From Porodaedalea pini (taxonomy: Eukaryota; Basidiomycota; Agaricomycetes; Hymenochaetales; Hymenochaetaceae), in assembly GCA_002794775.1 (NCBI GenBank), contig NBAY01000087.1, positions 62,001-126,000 on the forward strand: DNA of 64,000 nucleotides, read 5' to 3'. The notes beneath the pieces are model-generated. The model was not told the origin of the DNA and ran no database searches. It saw only the letters and a program-made list of their open reading frames with translations. The translations under genes and the position numbers were made by a program. Positions 44,816 through 56,327 of this stretch are shown here, piece by piece (within the stretch, counting starts at the first letter, position 1; every line of letters starts with the position of its first letter).

Positions 44816-46838
44816 TCACTGGGGCCATTCGGTCACTCCTCGAGGGGTACCGCAGGCTGAACACGCCAAATGATTAGGAAGATTGTCACTACGGCGCGTC
44901 GCGACGCGTCAGTAAATTATCAACGGAAATAGATTTTTGCTTACAGGGTGCACGCAAGACAAGACCATCCGACGTTAAAAGTGCCCTCGTCTTCAAACGA
45001 AGCCGTAGGCTTGTCTGCTGTGGAGCGTTGGGGTTGGGACAATACGAATACAGGTCCAGTCGAGGAACCAAGTTTTCTTCCGCCCGTCATTCCTAATGTT
45101 TCTTTCTTCCGTGTGGCCATTTCTTCTTGGACGATACGACCAGGCCCATACAATTTTCTGGAGCCTTGTGAAGATCGGGACGGTCCAGCCATTGGTTGTG
45201 AAGACGGGGAAAGTTTACGAGGACGCTTAGCGGGTCTCACGTCATCAGCGCTCGCGTTCTTCGAAGGCGGAGGCACGACTGGATTAGACGTCGAAGGAAT
45301 GTCGCAGGCGACATCATCATCTAGAAGTTCAATGGCTCCAAATACGCTCGCGAATTTGATGTCGTTAGCGTCAATTCTGTCCTTCTGATTAGATTTCGAG
45401 AGGAAGTTCCTCATGAACTGCTGTGAAGAATTGAGCTCGTCATCCTTCATGGTGCTTCGCATTGTTTCTCGACGACCTTCATCCGTTTCTGCAGGCTCCC
45501 AAGCATGCTCTTGATCCTCCGTGTCGCTTTCAGTGACGCTTTCCACATCCTCTGAAAGCTTCTGCTCCTCGGCCTTCACCGAATTGCCTTCCCATATAAT
45601 TATGTTAAAGTTAATAAGGATGACAAAATTGAGTAATCACCTTTTAGAGCATTCATTCTTCTTTCAGCGGCCAATGCTCGTTCTTCCCGAGCGCGTTTGC
45701 TAAACAGATCGCACGATGCTTTAAGCAACTGCACGCGACGGATGGAATGCAATCTCTCACCTTCCTGCCTGTTTCCTGAATCCGGTACCTTTTATTTTCG
45801 CTTCTTCATCGCTGAGATCAGCATTCAGAGTCTGGCCTTCGCCTTTAAAAGCCCCCTTGGCTTTCACTCTAGTCCCAGGCTTACGCTTCCTCTCTACCTG
45901 CGCACCGGTTTGCCTAGACGGACCGGCGACGCGTCGCTGCACCCGTCTCCTTCGCCCAAGAGATTTCGGACGCGACCGGGTTTGTGCACCTCCACACTGC
46001 CATCATAAGTATAGACCTAGGCATATAGATGAGAATTATGAGACATACGACATATTCGGGAAGATCATAGTCCTCTATTCCCTGACCTCCAATCCGAGCA
46101 GAGTCGGATATCCTTGTCCCGCTCGACCAGTAGCCTGCATCAAGAGTCAATAATTAAGTTTCAATTACTAGTTTTCATGTCCTACCGTCACCAAAATATC
46201 CCCTTTCTTGAAGAGCCCTGACTTCTATTCGAAGCAGGCCCCAAAGTCTCTGGAAATCGCGGCCATGGTTCATATGCTGCATATAATGTGTTCAGGAAAC
46301 GGGTAAGTTGAGAGCGTGTCAGTTATCTTACCTTTATGTGCGCAAGCTAACGACGCAGTTTCAGCGTGAGCTCGGCTTCAGGCAGTGAAGCGGCTGGAAA
46401 AATGCTAACCTCGTGACAGAGCGTACTCAACAGCCACGGGATTGACACAAATGTACCGTCAGGGCGGCGAAGGACGAGTTCTGCAATCCAATGTGTATTC
46501 AAGTTAGTTTAAAAGTTGGCGCAATCACTCACCGACCGTCACTCCATTATTCCAATTGCGTCCGGCGAACACTCGGTTGTACTCATACTTGAACACCTCA
46601 TAAATGACACGACTTTTAAAACCCGAGCAATGAAACAGTGGTGCACCTCTTCGAAGCTATTCACCGCAAAACCGTGACTCTTCATGATTGGTCTTACCTG
46701 CGCCGCAAGAGCACGCAAAAGCTGGCGCGCGTCTTCCTCTGAGTAAGGTTCTGGGACATCGGGCGCAGGCAGAGCAGTGATGAAGTTTATGTGCTTGTTA
46801 GGATGTGACTCGCGCTCGTTGAAGCGGTTATGTACCAT
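44816..46838 (-). CDS. Wss1-type WLM metalloprotease with RanBP2 zinc finger (two apparent frameshifts)
   Basis: WLM proteases of the Wss1/SPRTN type cut proteins crosslinked to DNA. From ATG 46838: INFITALPAPDVP, ARQLLRALAAQVRPIM, EYEYNRVFAGRNWNNGVTVE, then STLCHE plus LAHIK plus HMNHG, giving the HExxH...H zinc site (His105, Glu106, His109, His115). LAHIK sits on a 15-nt microexon (46346-46332). Downstream come GYWSSGTRISDSARIGGQG, KRKPGTRVKAKGAFKG, DLSDEEAKIKGTGFRKQAG, and a terminal RanBP2-type finger WSCLACTLDNLPN/CSACGTPRG. One extra base in a C5 run (46199-46203) and one missing base near 45929 break the frame. Either the gene is recently inactivated or the assembly has errors. It diverges from pfk across 190 bp. 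Confidence 0.8.
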
Positions 46839-47028
46839 TGCTAACGAACGTCGTGGTCGTATTCGACGTCGAGCGACGCGGACGCGTGATCGTGGATACC
46901 AGCTAAAGACGCGCCCAACGCGGCGATCTTCAGTACGAATTAGGATCGTCTCCTTAAATCCTGCCGCAACGCTGACAACTTGCGGCCATCTCGCACTTGC
47001 CTTCGTACTACTACCACTAACGTGATCG
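46839..47028. promoter_or_regulatory. Bidirectional promoter between WLM protease and phosphofructokinase
   Basis: Only 190 bp separate the two start codons, so both promoters must overlap here. No TATA box was evident. The sequence is CpG-rich. Confidence 0.5.
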
Positions 47029-49968
47029 ATGTCCAGAGCAAAGCCCAAGATCGCAATTTTGACGTCCGGTGGCGACAGCGCCGGCATGAACGCATTCGTG
47101 CGCTCTGTCGTGAAATATGGAATCATCCGGTGCGCCCTCTTAGTAGCGAATGTCTACTGAAAGGATGCTGATATATTTGTATGAAGAGGATGTGAGACAT
47201 ACGTTGTTCGTGAAGGATATGAGGGTCTTGTCCGGGGCAACCTCGACGCGCCGAAACGCAAAGTTGCTTTCGACGCGAACAAAAGTCCGCATGACCTCGA
47301 CGGCGTTGCAGAAGACAAGCTCATCAACAATCTTCGTTTTGGTGACGGAAATCTACTCAAGGAAGGAGAAGGAGATGCTGTTGATCATCCTGGAAGCAGG
47401 AGCTTGAAAGGTCGCTACATCATTCGAGTCGGTTGGGACGATGTTCGTGGCTGGTTTGCTGAGGTGCGTAGGCCTTGCAGATAAAGTCTCAGAAGCCTAA
47501 CTGGTATTTGACTATAGGGAGGAACCCTGATTGGTACTGCACGTTCAAATTCTTTCCGCACGAAAGAGGGACGTCTTGCCGCAGCGAACAATTTGATCAT
47601 CGAAGGAATCGACTCGCTGGTTGTATGTGGCGGTGATGGCTCTTTGACCGGAGCAGATGTCTTCAGATCTGAGTGGCCAAGCCTCGTCGCTGAGCTGCAT
47701 ACTTCAGGCCAGATATCCGAAGAACAAGCTCAGCTGCATTCTCACTTAAAGATCGTTGGCACGGTTGGCTCAATCGACAATGACATGTCCATGACGGACA
47801 TTACTATCGGCGCATTCACGGCGCTTCATCGCATCTGCGAAGCCATTGACAACATAAACTCCACGGCTTTCTCGCACTCTCGTGCGTTCGTTGTCGAAGT
47901 CATGGGGCGCCACTGTGGTTGGCTTGCGCTTATGGCGGGAGTGAGCGCGGGTGCGGACTTCATCTTTATCCCCGAGCGACCGCCACAGGCACATCCATGG
48001 GAGGATGAGATGTGCGAGAGTATCCAGAATGTCAGTGCTCAACTGCTAATGCTAATATAAATGTACGATCTGATCTTATCCCTCGTAGCACCGTGAAATC
48101 GGCAAGCGCAAGACGATCGTTATCGTCGCGGAGGGCGCGCATGATGCCAACCTCAACCCAATTCGTGCAGACTATGTTAAACAGGTTCTGACGGAGAGAC
48201 TGGGACTTGACACTCGGGTTACCTGTTTAGGACACACCCAACGAGGTGGCCGCCCTTGTGCATACGACCGTATTCTGGTATGTAGAAACTCTGTGAAACG
48301 GCTCAATCTAATTCGCATATAGCCAAGTATGCAAGGCGTTGAAGCCGTGGATGCACTCCTTGAGTCAACCCCTGAGACGCCATCGTATATGATCGGTATC
48401 CACGAGAACAAGATTCACCGCGTACCCCTGGTGGAAGCCGTTGCCCAAGTGTGTACTCTTCCCCCATCCATTGCACAATGTTGACAATGCTTCCAAGACT
48501 CGCGCTGTCGCGACAGCCATCGGCGAAAAGGACTTTGAAAAAGCGATGTCGTATCGGGATCCCGAATTCTGCGAGAGTTTAGAAGGCTTTGTGGCCGTCT
48601 CTGCTCTAGATCATACTAAGAAGCTGCCTAAAGGACAGGTATTTTATTTATTTTCGCGGTATCATTTGTCTTTACTAACTCACATCTAGAGAATGCGTGT
48701 AGCAATTATCCAGTAAGGCATAGCCTCCGAACTTGATATTCAGAGTCTAATTGTAAATCAGCATGGGTGCTCCAGCGGGTGGAATGAATGCCGCCACGCG
48801 TGCAGCAGCACGTTACTGCTTGCGTCGTGGGCATAAGCCAATTGCAATCTACAACGGATTTCGCGGCCTCCTCGAAGACAACATCGATGAGCTTTCTTGG
48901 TTGCGAGTAGACAATTGGATGACGCGCGGCGGCTCCGAGCTTGGAACGAACCGGACGCTCCCAGACATCGACCTCGGCGCCGTCGCCTCGCAATTTCAGA
49001 AGTACCACTTCGACGCGTTCTTCCTCATCGGCGGGTTTGAGGCGTTTAGATCACTTGAGATCCTAGACACCGCGCGGCAACACTACCCGGCGTTCCATAT
49101 TCCGATGGTCTGCGTTCCCGCCACAATCTCGAACAACGTACCCGTGACGGAGTTTAGTCTCGGCAGTGACACGAGCCTCAACGCACTTGTGGATGCGTGC
49201 GATGCAATCAAGCAAAGTGCGTCTGCGAGTCGGAACCGCGTATTTGTCGTGGAGACACAAGGTGGCAAATGTGGTTACATCGCCACGATGGGCGCGTTGG
49301 CCGTGAGTTACGGGCTTCTTGTGAATAATAGTGATTATTGACCTAACTTTCCTTGCAGACAGGTGCTGTGTGCTTTTACACACCTGAAGAGGGCATCACG
49401 CTGGATGGCCTGCGCAAAGATCTCGAGTTTCTGAAGCTTCGATACAGTCTGGACATGAAGGGGAAGTCCGAAGGACGACTTATTCTGAGGTAGGTCTATC
49501 CTTTGAGCTCGTTTGTTATCTCGTCACTCACACACGCATCATTTGCTACTCAGAAATGAGGCAGCCTCAAACGTCTTTACAACCGATTTCATTCAGAAGA
49601 TGCTACAAGAAGAGGGTGCACCTCTGTTCGACTCGCGTAGCGCCTCGCTTGGGCACACGCTTCAAGGTGGGATCCCTTCCCCAATGGACCGTGCGCGTGC
49701 AGTGCGCCTCTCGTTGAAGTGCATGGCGTTTCTTGAGCGGTACCACGAGGAGATCCGCGCGCTGCCGGAGCTGAAGCGGCGCGCGTCGGACGCGAGCGCG
49801 GCAGTAATTACGATCCAGAGCTCGCGCGTCGAATTCACTCCTGTGAGGGATATGGTTGCGCATGCAGATATGAAGAATCGCCGTGGTAAGCATTCGTGGT
49901 GGGAGGAACTTAAACCGATGGTTTCGATGCTAGGTGGGCGATCTGCGCTCGTTGACGAGTCCGCGTAA
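47029..49968 (+). CDS. pfk1: ATP-dependent 6-phosphofructokinase, fungal two-lobe type (818 aa)
   Basis: This enzyme phosphorylates fructose 6-phosphate to fructose 1,6-bisphosphate in glycolysis. Ten exons (47029-47129, 47187-47463, 47518-48030, 48089-48277, 48323-48448, 48498-48638, 48690-48712, 48762-49302, 49359-49489, 49554-49968) sum to 819 codons. The N-terminal catalytic lobe shows [26 protein letters not shown] and [10 protein letters not shown] (catalytic Asp), then VMGRHCGW. The C-terminal lobe ([50 protein letters not shown]) is the duplicated, mainly allosteric half. Exon 7 is a 23-nt microexon at the lobe junction. The N-terminal glyoxalase-like extension of yeast Pfk subunits is absent. 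Confidence 0.95.
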
Positions 49969-50208
49969 TAGATCGGCAAACGCGTTAGAACAAACGTAAA
50001 GAATTATCGCTTAGAAATGTATCATGTACCATATGCATCGACGCCAACCACAGTAACTTCAAAACTGCAAAAAAAGGAGGTTTTCTACAGATCACTCGAA
50101 ATCCAGCTATTAATTATAATTTGCAAAGTTTCTGTCTATCGAAACTCGGAGGGTATACATGTCCGAGTGTTCCTGCAGCTGAGCGAGCTGTATTATGTAT
50201 CATTTACT

Positions 50209-51998
50209 TTACATTATCATGCAGGACGTCTTCCGCTTCATCTTATGCGATGGACGCTGATTGGAACTAATCGGCGGCTGACCTTGAGGCGACGCATATT
50301 GTTGTTCCTGTTGCTGTTGAGCATACTGTTGCTGCTGCATATAATGTGCGTATCGAGGATCGCGTGGGTCGTATGGCGGCTCCTGCTGTCGGCGGCGTCC
50401 TGCATTCTCCCGCTCGCGACGCGCATACATCTCCTGCGCGTGTGCATCTTCTTCTGCCTGTAGCTGACGGGCGAGTTCTTGGCTTTTTGAAGGTAGAAAG
50501 ATACGATGATTAGTTCAGAAAGTTCGGGCGAATGAGAGTGGGGACTCAACTCACTCAGCAGGATCAAATTCCGCAAACGCTCCAGGATCCATCGCGCTTT
50601 CCGTGGCGCCAGCAAAGTCGCCACCCACGGGACTCGAGCGCCGGAATTCAGCATCCACAAACGTGGATGCGCCGCCTTCGACGTCCTCGAGGCGTTCCCA
50701 GACCACGGATGGCTCGTTGTAGAACACGTAGTCCGTAACGAGGCTGTACAGTGCGGGGTCAGCGTCGTTTGGAGAGTCGGCGCGGCGGTGGAGGACGGAG
50801 AGGTGTGAGTTGCGGAAGAGGGCGACTAGGGAACCTGGTTGAATTGTTGACGCGAGGGTGAAGAGACCTAGATATGTACCTGTGAGACGTAGAGTACAGA
50901 CATGGAATGGAAGGCTGACCGTGGTACGTCAATTGAGAGCTGCTAGAGTCCAGGAAGTTCCGGACAACATGGGCTAGAGAAAATTGGAGAAAATGGGGAA
51001 ACTATGATTAATATCAACATATACTGAACCAACATATTTCTACGTACCATCCTCGACCTTCTTCCTATCCGCCGCAGACCAGTGGTCACTCACATGCATA
51101 TGGCCCGTCGATGTCCCGGCCGAGCTCGGGCCAGGAGCATTCTCATCGATGACAAATTGGCCCTTGGACAACGTATCTGCCTCAACGATGAGGTTCACCG
51201 ACGTGTCGTAGTCCTCTGCAACCGAGAGAACATTGTGTTCCGCGCTCGTTGGGTCGACGAGCCAGCCATGCACAAGCGGGATGCCTGCCTGCTCAAAGAG
51301 TTTCAGCGCGCCGCCTTCCCCTGCAGGCCTGAATGATGTCGGAGAAGTGAAGAGTGGGTTAAGGTCCATGCCCTCTAATTAAAAACAGAATCTTCAGTCC
51401 GAGAAGCTGCTGGGTGAGTAGCGTGGCGCGTACTCTGAGTTAATGGCATCATAGTCAGCGCCGCGGACAGGTCGACATCCGGCGATGCTCGCAGCAGGTA
51501 CTCTCCAACAAGCTGAGCAAGAATGTCGTACGACACCGACGTGCGTTCGGGCGGGAGGATCTCAATATCGCCACGCAGAATGAGGATATTGCCTGTGCAT
51601 TCTTGCTAACGTCAGACTTCATCCGGGCAAGAACCAGGGCGGGGCATAGCCTTACATATCGCGATGAAAGAGCACGGCCTGTATGTAGACAAGGACATAT
51701 TAGATGCCATCATGTATGAAACAGCCAATGTTGGAACAATTAAGGCGCACCCGTTGTAATTCTGTGTAACAATCTTCTTTGGCTGTGCGTTGAAGGATAT
51801 TTCCTTGAGAAACCACACGCCTTCGCGCGAGTCCTGGAGCGCCTGTGCATTCGCAGCCTTCGCTCTTTCCAGTTCCGTTGTATCTTGTTCTTGTTCTTGT
51901 TCTGTATTTGTGGGTATATTTGGCGTTGCAAAGTCTTGTGGTCGACCCGGATGCACCGCTGCGGATTCGGGTATGATGGGCTGCAATTCGTCTGTCAT
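50209..51998 (-). CDS. MINDY-family K48-chain deubiquitinase (465 aa)
   Basis: MINDY enzymes trim long K48-linked ubiquitin chains. Exons 51998-51751, 51678-51656, 51592-51434, 51374-51048, 50973-50920, 50867-50555 and 50482-50209 (downward) give 466 codons. Motifs are VWFLKEISFNAQPKKIVTQN, then NGPCSFIAICNIL with catalytic Cys85 carried on a 23-nt microexon. Then come LAQLVGEYLLRASP, MDLNPLFTSPTSFRP, PLVHGWLVDP (catalytic His179), HVSDHW, LFTLASTIQPGSLVALFRNSH and VWERLEDVEGG. A C-terminal helix (ELARQLQAEEDAHAQEM) resembles a ubiquitin-interacting motif. A Gln/Tyr-rich stretch and a basic end finishing Cys-Met-Ile-Met follow, a CaaX-type box. It converges on pfk1 with 240 bp between. Confidence 0.9.
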
Positions 51999-53510
51999 TC
52001 TCTTATGACTATTTTGCAGACAGAGATATCAAGAAGAGTATTAGCAGAAGCAGAATAAAGTGGTATGGTCGTCTAGTGCATCGGAGTAGTCGAGTATAAC
52101 TTTGGCGTAATCTTAAATCTGTCACTGTGTCAGTCGCCATCGGTGTTGAGTACGGGTAATCGACAACGGTAGCATGTTCTCACGGTCATAACAAGTGCAA
52201 ATTTGACTGACGACCTGATAAAGGACTCCGCCATGAAAGCACATTAACATCGCTGTTTGTAATACAGAGATTTCTCAACAAAAGCAGGGAAAAGCTATGC
52301 AATGATTTGAGGCCCAGCCTCACTCCCTAATGTCTTATTTTATCTTATTCTGTGCTGAGCTATGTTACAAGCTTCCTGTAGTGAATTGGAGTGAAAAGTC
52401 CGGCTCCTCCAGATCTATCGTCGCTTTGCTTTCCTCCAGCCCTCTTTGCTGAACACCCAATGATAAAAAGTTTCCTGTGCATACCTGTGTTGATCGAGTT
52501 GAAGCTATATATGACCGATTTATAGACTGGAAATGAAAAGCATGGGACCATGACGCACGCCTTCTCTTCGACCATTGTTGTACAAAAACTGAAAGTGAAT
52601 TAATGCAAATCACTCATCCTAAGCTCGATAGACTTAGTTCCATGGCTTACATAGTCCCTTTCCTCGAACCTTGTTGAGCAATAAAAGTAAAGAAGAAAAA
52701 AGACTTTTATTTCGGCATACTCGAGTTCGCTGCTTCTCGCGCCTCTTAGAATGAAATCCGTGATAGTTCCGCAGCATCATCGATAAGTCTCTTTTAATCG
52801 CCATGAGTTTCTTTTCACGCCACTACCCACATAAACCAGAGAAGAGAGAAAAACAGCTAGAGAGCAATAGACCCGGGCCGTCAAAGCAGCCTGAGAGGTC
52901 GCGGTCGAGTTGATGATACTTCTTCCATCCTGAAGCAAGTCGGAGAAAAATAAGAATTAAAATCCTTAGAGCAGTGAGCATTGGCTGCCATTTAATCGCC
53001 TTCTAGAAGATGATTCTTTTAAGGACAAAGAGTAGCAAAGAGCGTCGAGTGATTTCGGGATTTACCTTTTTTAGATCGACATACAAACCGACCCTGGACG
53101 TCTATAGAGGTCGGCCGCTAACGACATGGCGGTGTACACTGCCCGCCCAGCTAATAAGAAGAGGGAAGAGGGCATATCACCAACGGCTCCTTCCATATCT
53201 CTCCTTTTCCTATCCCCACCACTGCTCCCTATCGTATACAACGGCGCCGACGAACTTCGTCTCCTTCCACCACACTCACCCCGTGAGGTGCAACTACCAT
53301 CGCGACTACCCGAGCTAGCGACCATCACGGTATCAGGAGTGCCTAAGAGCAAATCACCGCTATTCACCAGAGGCGGGTAACCAGGAGCCGTGCGGGAGAT
53401 CAGGCTAATTTGCGTCGGACGCGTCTGAGTCTGCCCGCCGACCTTTATCTCATCTGCTTGCCACCAGCCCGTTAAGCATCCGCCTACTACTCTGCTAGGG
53501 AAAACGCGAC
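51999..53510. other. Intergenic region between MINDY and metacaspase genes
   Basis: Contains divergent promoters for 51998 (minus) and 53511 (plus). ORFs here are short and unconvincing. Confidence 0.4.
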
Positions 53511-56327
53511 ATGGCCGTCAAATGCGCGCTTTCCGCTAAGCAGGCTCTTATGCATCTCGGTCGTGCAGCGTCGCTTCCGCCCAGCATCCACAGTAGCTCA
53601 AAGCCCAACAAGTTTGCGCTGCTCATCGGCTGCCAGTATAAGGACAGCAAGCATCATGCTGAGCTGTTTGCGCCTCATAGGGACGTATTTAAATTCAAAA
53701 CCCTGCTCATCAGTGCGTGTCGCAATGTTCTCTCCTCTCACCAGGTGTCTGATTTGCCAACGCACGACTTTTAGAGGTGTACCATTATGAGGAGGCAAAT
53801 ATTACTGTCCTGCTCGACGATGGCAAGCATGAACCGCCGACAAAAGCGAACATCGTACGTCTGATAGTTGAGCCAAAAGCTGGGGTCGTAACTAATCTCT
53901 CGGATCTAGGTGAAAGCAATGAAGAAGCTCGTGGAGGGCACGAAGGCCACAGACCAGCTCTTCCTCCACTGTGCGTACTTTCACCTCATCTATGGAACTG
54001 GTTGTCTGACATTCGTGCACTTTTCAGTTTCTGGGCATGGCAACCAGACCCCTTGCGAGCCGGACGACAAGACCGAACCAGATGGCATGGATGAAGGTCT
54101 GTCCAGACACAAATAAAATGTTAGTTAATTTTTGCAGCTCGGTGCTGATATGATGGATGCCCAGCTATCGTTCCTTGCGATGCGACTGACGACAAGGAAA
54201 CGTGGATCATCGACAACGTACGTGCCGTACGTACGGCTTTCTGATGCCAACTCAATAACTCTTTATTCTAGGATATGAACAAGTTGCTCGTGCGCAAGAT
54301 CCCTGTGGATGCACAGCTCATCGTGAGTAGACGTGTCATATCTCAAACGGAAGGTCGTTGCTGAGGGTTTTCTGTAGGCGCTTTTCGACATGTGCCACTC
54401 TGGTACGGCTCTGGGTGGGTGTTTCATCCGTCTCTTGAGGCTTTTCAGCCTGTTTACTCCTGTTGCCCATGTAGACTTGAAACATTATTACACCGACCAA
54501 GGCGTGATCCACGTATGCAAGCGGACATCGCATGACAAAGTAGAAAACGAGTCGCGCAAACTCAACCAGCTCCCGGGGCAGCTGACAACCGCGGCATCAG
54601 ACAGCCAGGGCAACGCGACGAGACAGAGAGTACGGCAGTACTCATTTACGTCGCGCAAGGACACGGTGCACTGTGAGCTCTCTGAGGGATCAGAAGGCAG
54701 TGCGGTGCAGAGGGCGGATACCGATGCTAGGCAAGGAACGGACAGCCAGCCAGCGCTGGGTCCTGAGCAAGAGCAGGCGGCGTTCGTGCCTGAGAGGCCC
54801 ATCAGGCAAAGTTCGGCACCGCATCCGTCGATTGAGATCGACGGGCCCGCCGAGGGGGAAAGAGCGCGAAGGCACTCCGATCTGCTTCCGCGTCGGTGCA
54901 AAGACGGCTGTCTCTCGACATTGCATTTGACCTGGCTGCCACTGCTATTTAGAAGAGGATTCAGCAAGCCGGGGCAAGGCGCCGACGAGAAGATTAGCAG
55001 CAACGAAGACGGATACAGTCTGCCCCCGCGCGTGTCGACGTCGACGTCCATCACACCGCTCATCACTCCCGCTTCCTCCCCCTCTCCCGTCGCTCTGGCT
55101 CCTGGAGTTAGGCGTCCGATGCGACGCTCGAAATCCATCGCGCCGGTCGTCGCCCCCGTTGCACAGCTCGCCAGGATGCGTCCTGACCGACGTTCGACGC
55201 CTGCAGTAGGCGCCGCAGGCCTCGATTCCATCGATGAGGATCACGAGGCTCCATCGAGCTCTTCTACAGTGGAGAACTCTGACCTGATTCTAGGGATTGA
55301 ACGTACCATGTCCCCGACTGAGCTAGATCGGCCGCCTTCACTACACGGGTACGCTACTAATGGAACAGTCGCAGAGACTTCTGTGAAAAAGAAGCAGAGC
55401 TCAAGCCCAATGCTCCAGAACAGGGTCAATTGCAAGGACTCGCTGCCAGGGAAAAAGCGCACACATGGACAAGTGGTAAGTCTTGGAAACTAAAGCTATA
55501 GCTTTGACTGGTTCGTTAATCTAACGGCCCCATCGTCTAGATCACGATTGCAGTGGCGCACGACGAGCAGCTGTCGTGGGAGACGTCGAAAGGAAGTCTG
55601 ACATCTGTAAGTTGCTGCTTTCTTCCACCAAGCGTGCCATAATCAGCGGCTCACCTTTTTTATCATTGCAGGCGCTGGTTGAGATCTTAGGTAAGTACTA
55701 GTGTCAGATATATCTACTGGGAGCCTCCCATTCACACAGAGCCAACAGAGAAAGATGCACACCCGACGTACAGAAACCTCAAGAACGCACTTCAGTCAGT
55801 CCTCATTTTCTTCTCTTGAATGAGATGATTGGGTTGTCTTTATGTTAATTGGGATGAACTACGCAGGATTGTCTTGAATGAGGTTTCAGACGACTTCCGT
55901 CGATTTTTGACCCACGAGAAGAAGAAGGTGTACATGAAGATAAGGCGAAACGGGAACCAGAAGAAAGTGCCGCTGCAGCGCTCGGCGTCCGCATCGCGCC
56001 AGGGCTCGACAAGGTCATGGAAGTCGGGCGATGACGTCGGGCAGGACTTGTTTAAAGCGCTAGAACTGGCGATACCGAATCTGAAGGAGATGGACCAGAC
56101 GGTGGAGCAAGCGAATGGTGGGCCTATTCAGGAGCCTATGGTTCGTGAAGTGTTTCTCTTTCTTTTTTCGTGCGTTGTGAGGTAATTCGAGATACTGACA
56201 TGTTCTTTTTGAATAGTTCGGAGCGGAGATCTGTATCGTGAGTATCTAATATCTGCTTCGATTCATTTGTCTGCGCTAATAGTCATGCAACCTGCAGGAC
56301 CTGCACAACGAGCGATTCAACCCATGA
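53511..56327 (+). CDS. Metacaspase-like C14 peptidase (672 aa)
   Basis: Metacaspases are Arg/Lys-specific cysteine proteases linked to cell death and protein quality control. Fourteen exons (53511-53712, 53775-53854, 53910-53970, 54028-54096, 54165-54217, 54272-54322, 54378-54414, 54475-55475, 55541-55606, 55672-55690, 55740-55794, 55867-56140, 56217-56237, 56298-56327) sum to 673 codons. The fold starts FALLIGCQYKDSK. Catalytic His118 lies in LHFSGHGNQ and Cys178 in DMCHSGTALDL. IVPCDATDDKETWIIDN and ITIAVAHDEQLSWE complete the core. A 330-residue Ser/Pro-rich insert splits the domain before ITIAVAHDEQ. The C-terminal part is basic. No Pro/Gln-rich prodomain or zinc finger precedes the domain. 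Microexons of 19 and 21 nt occur near the end. Confidence 0.9.
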
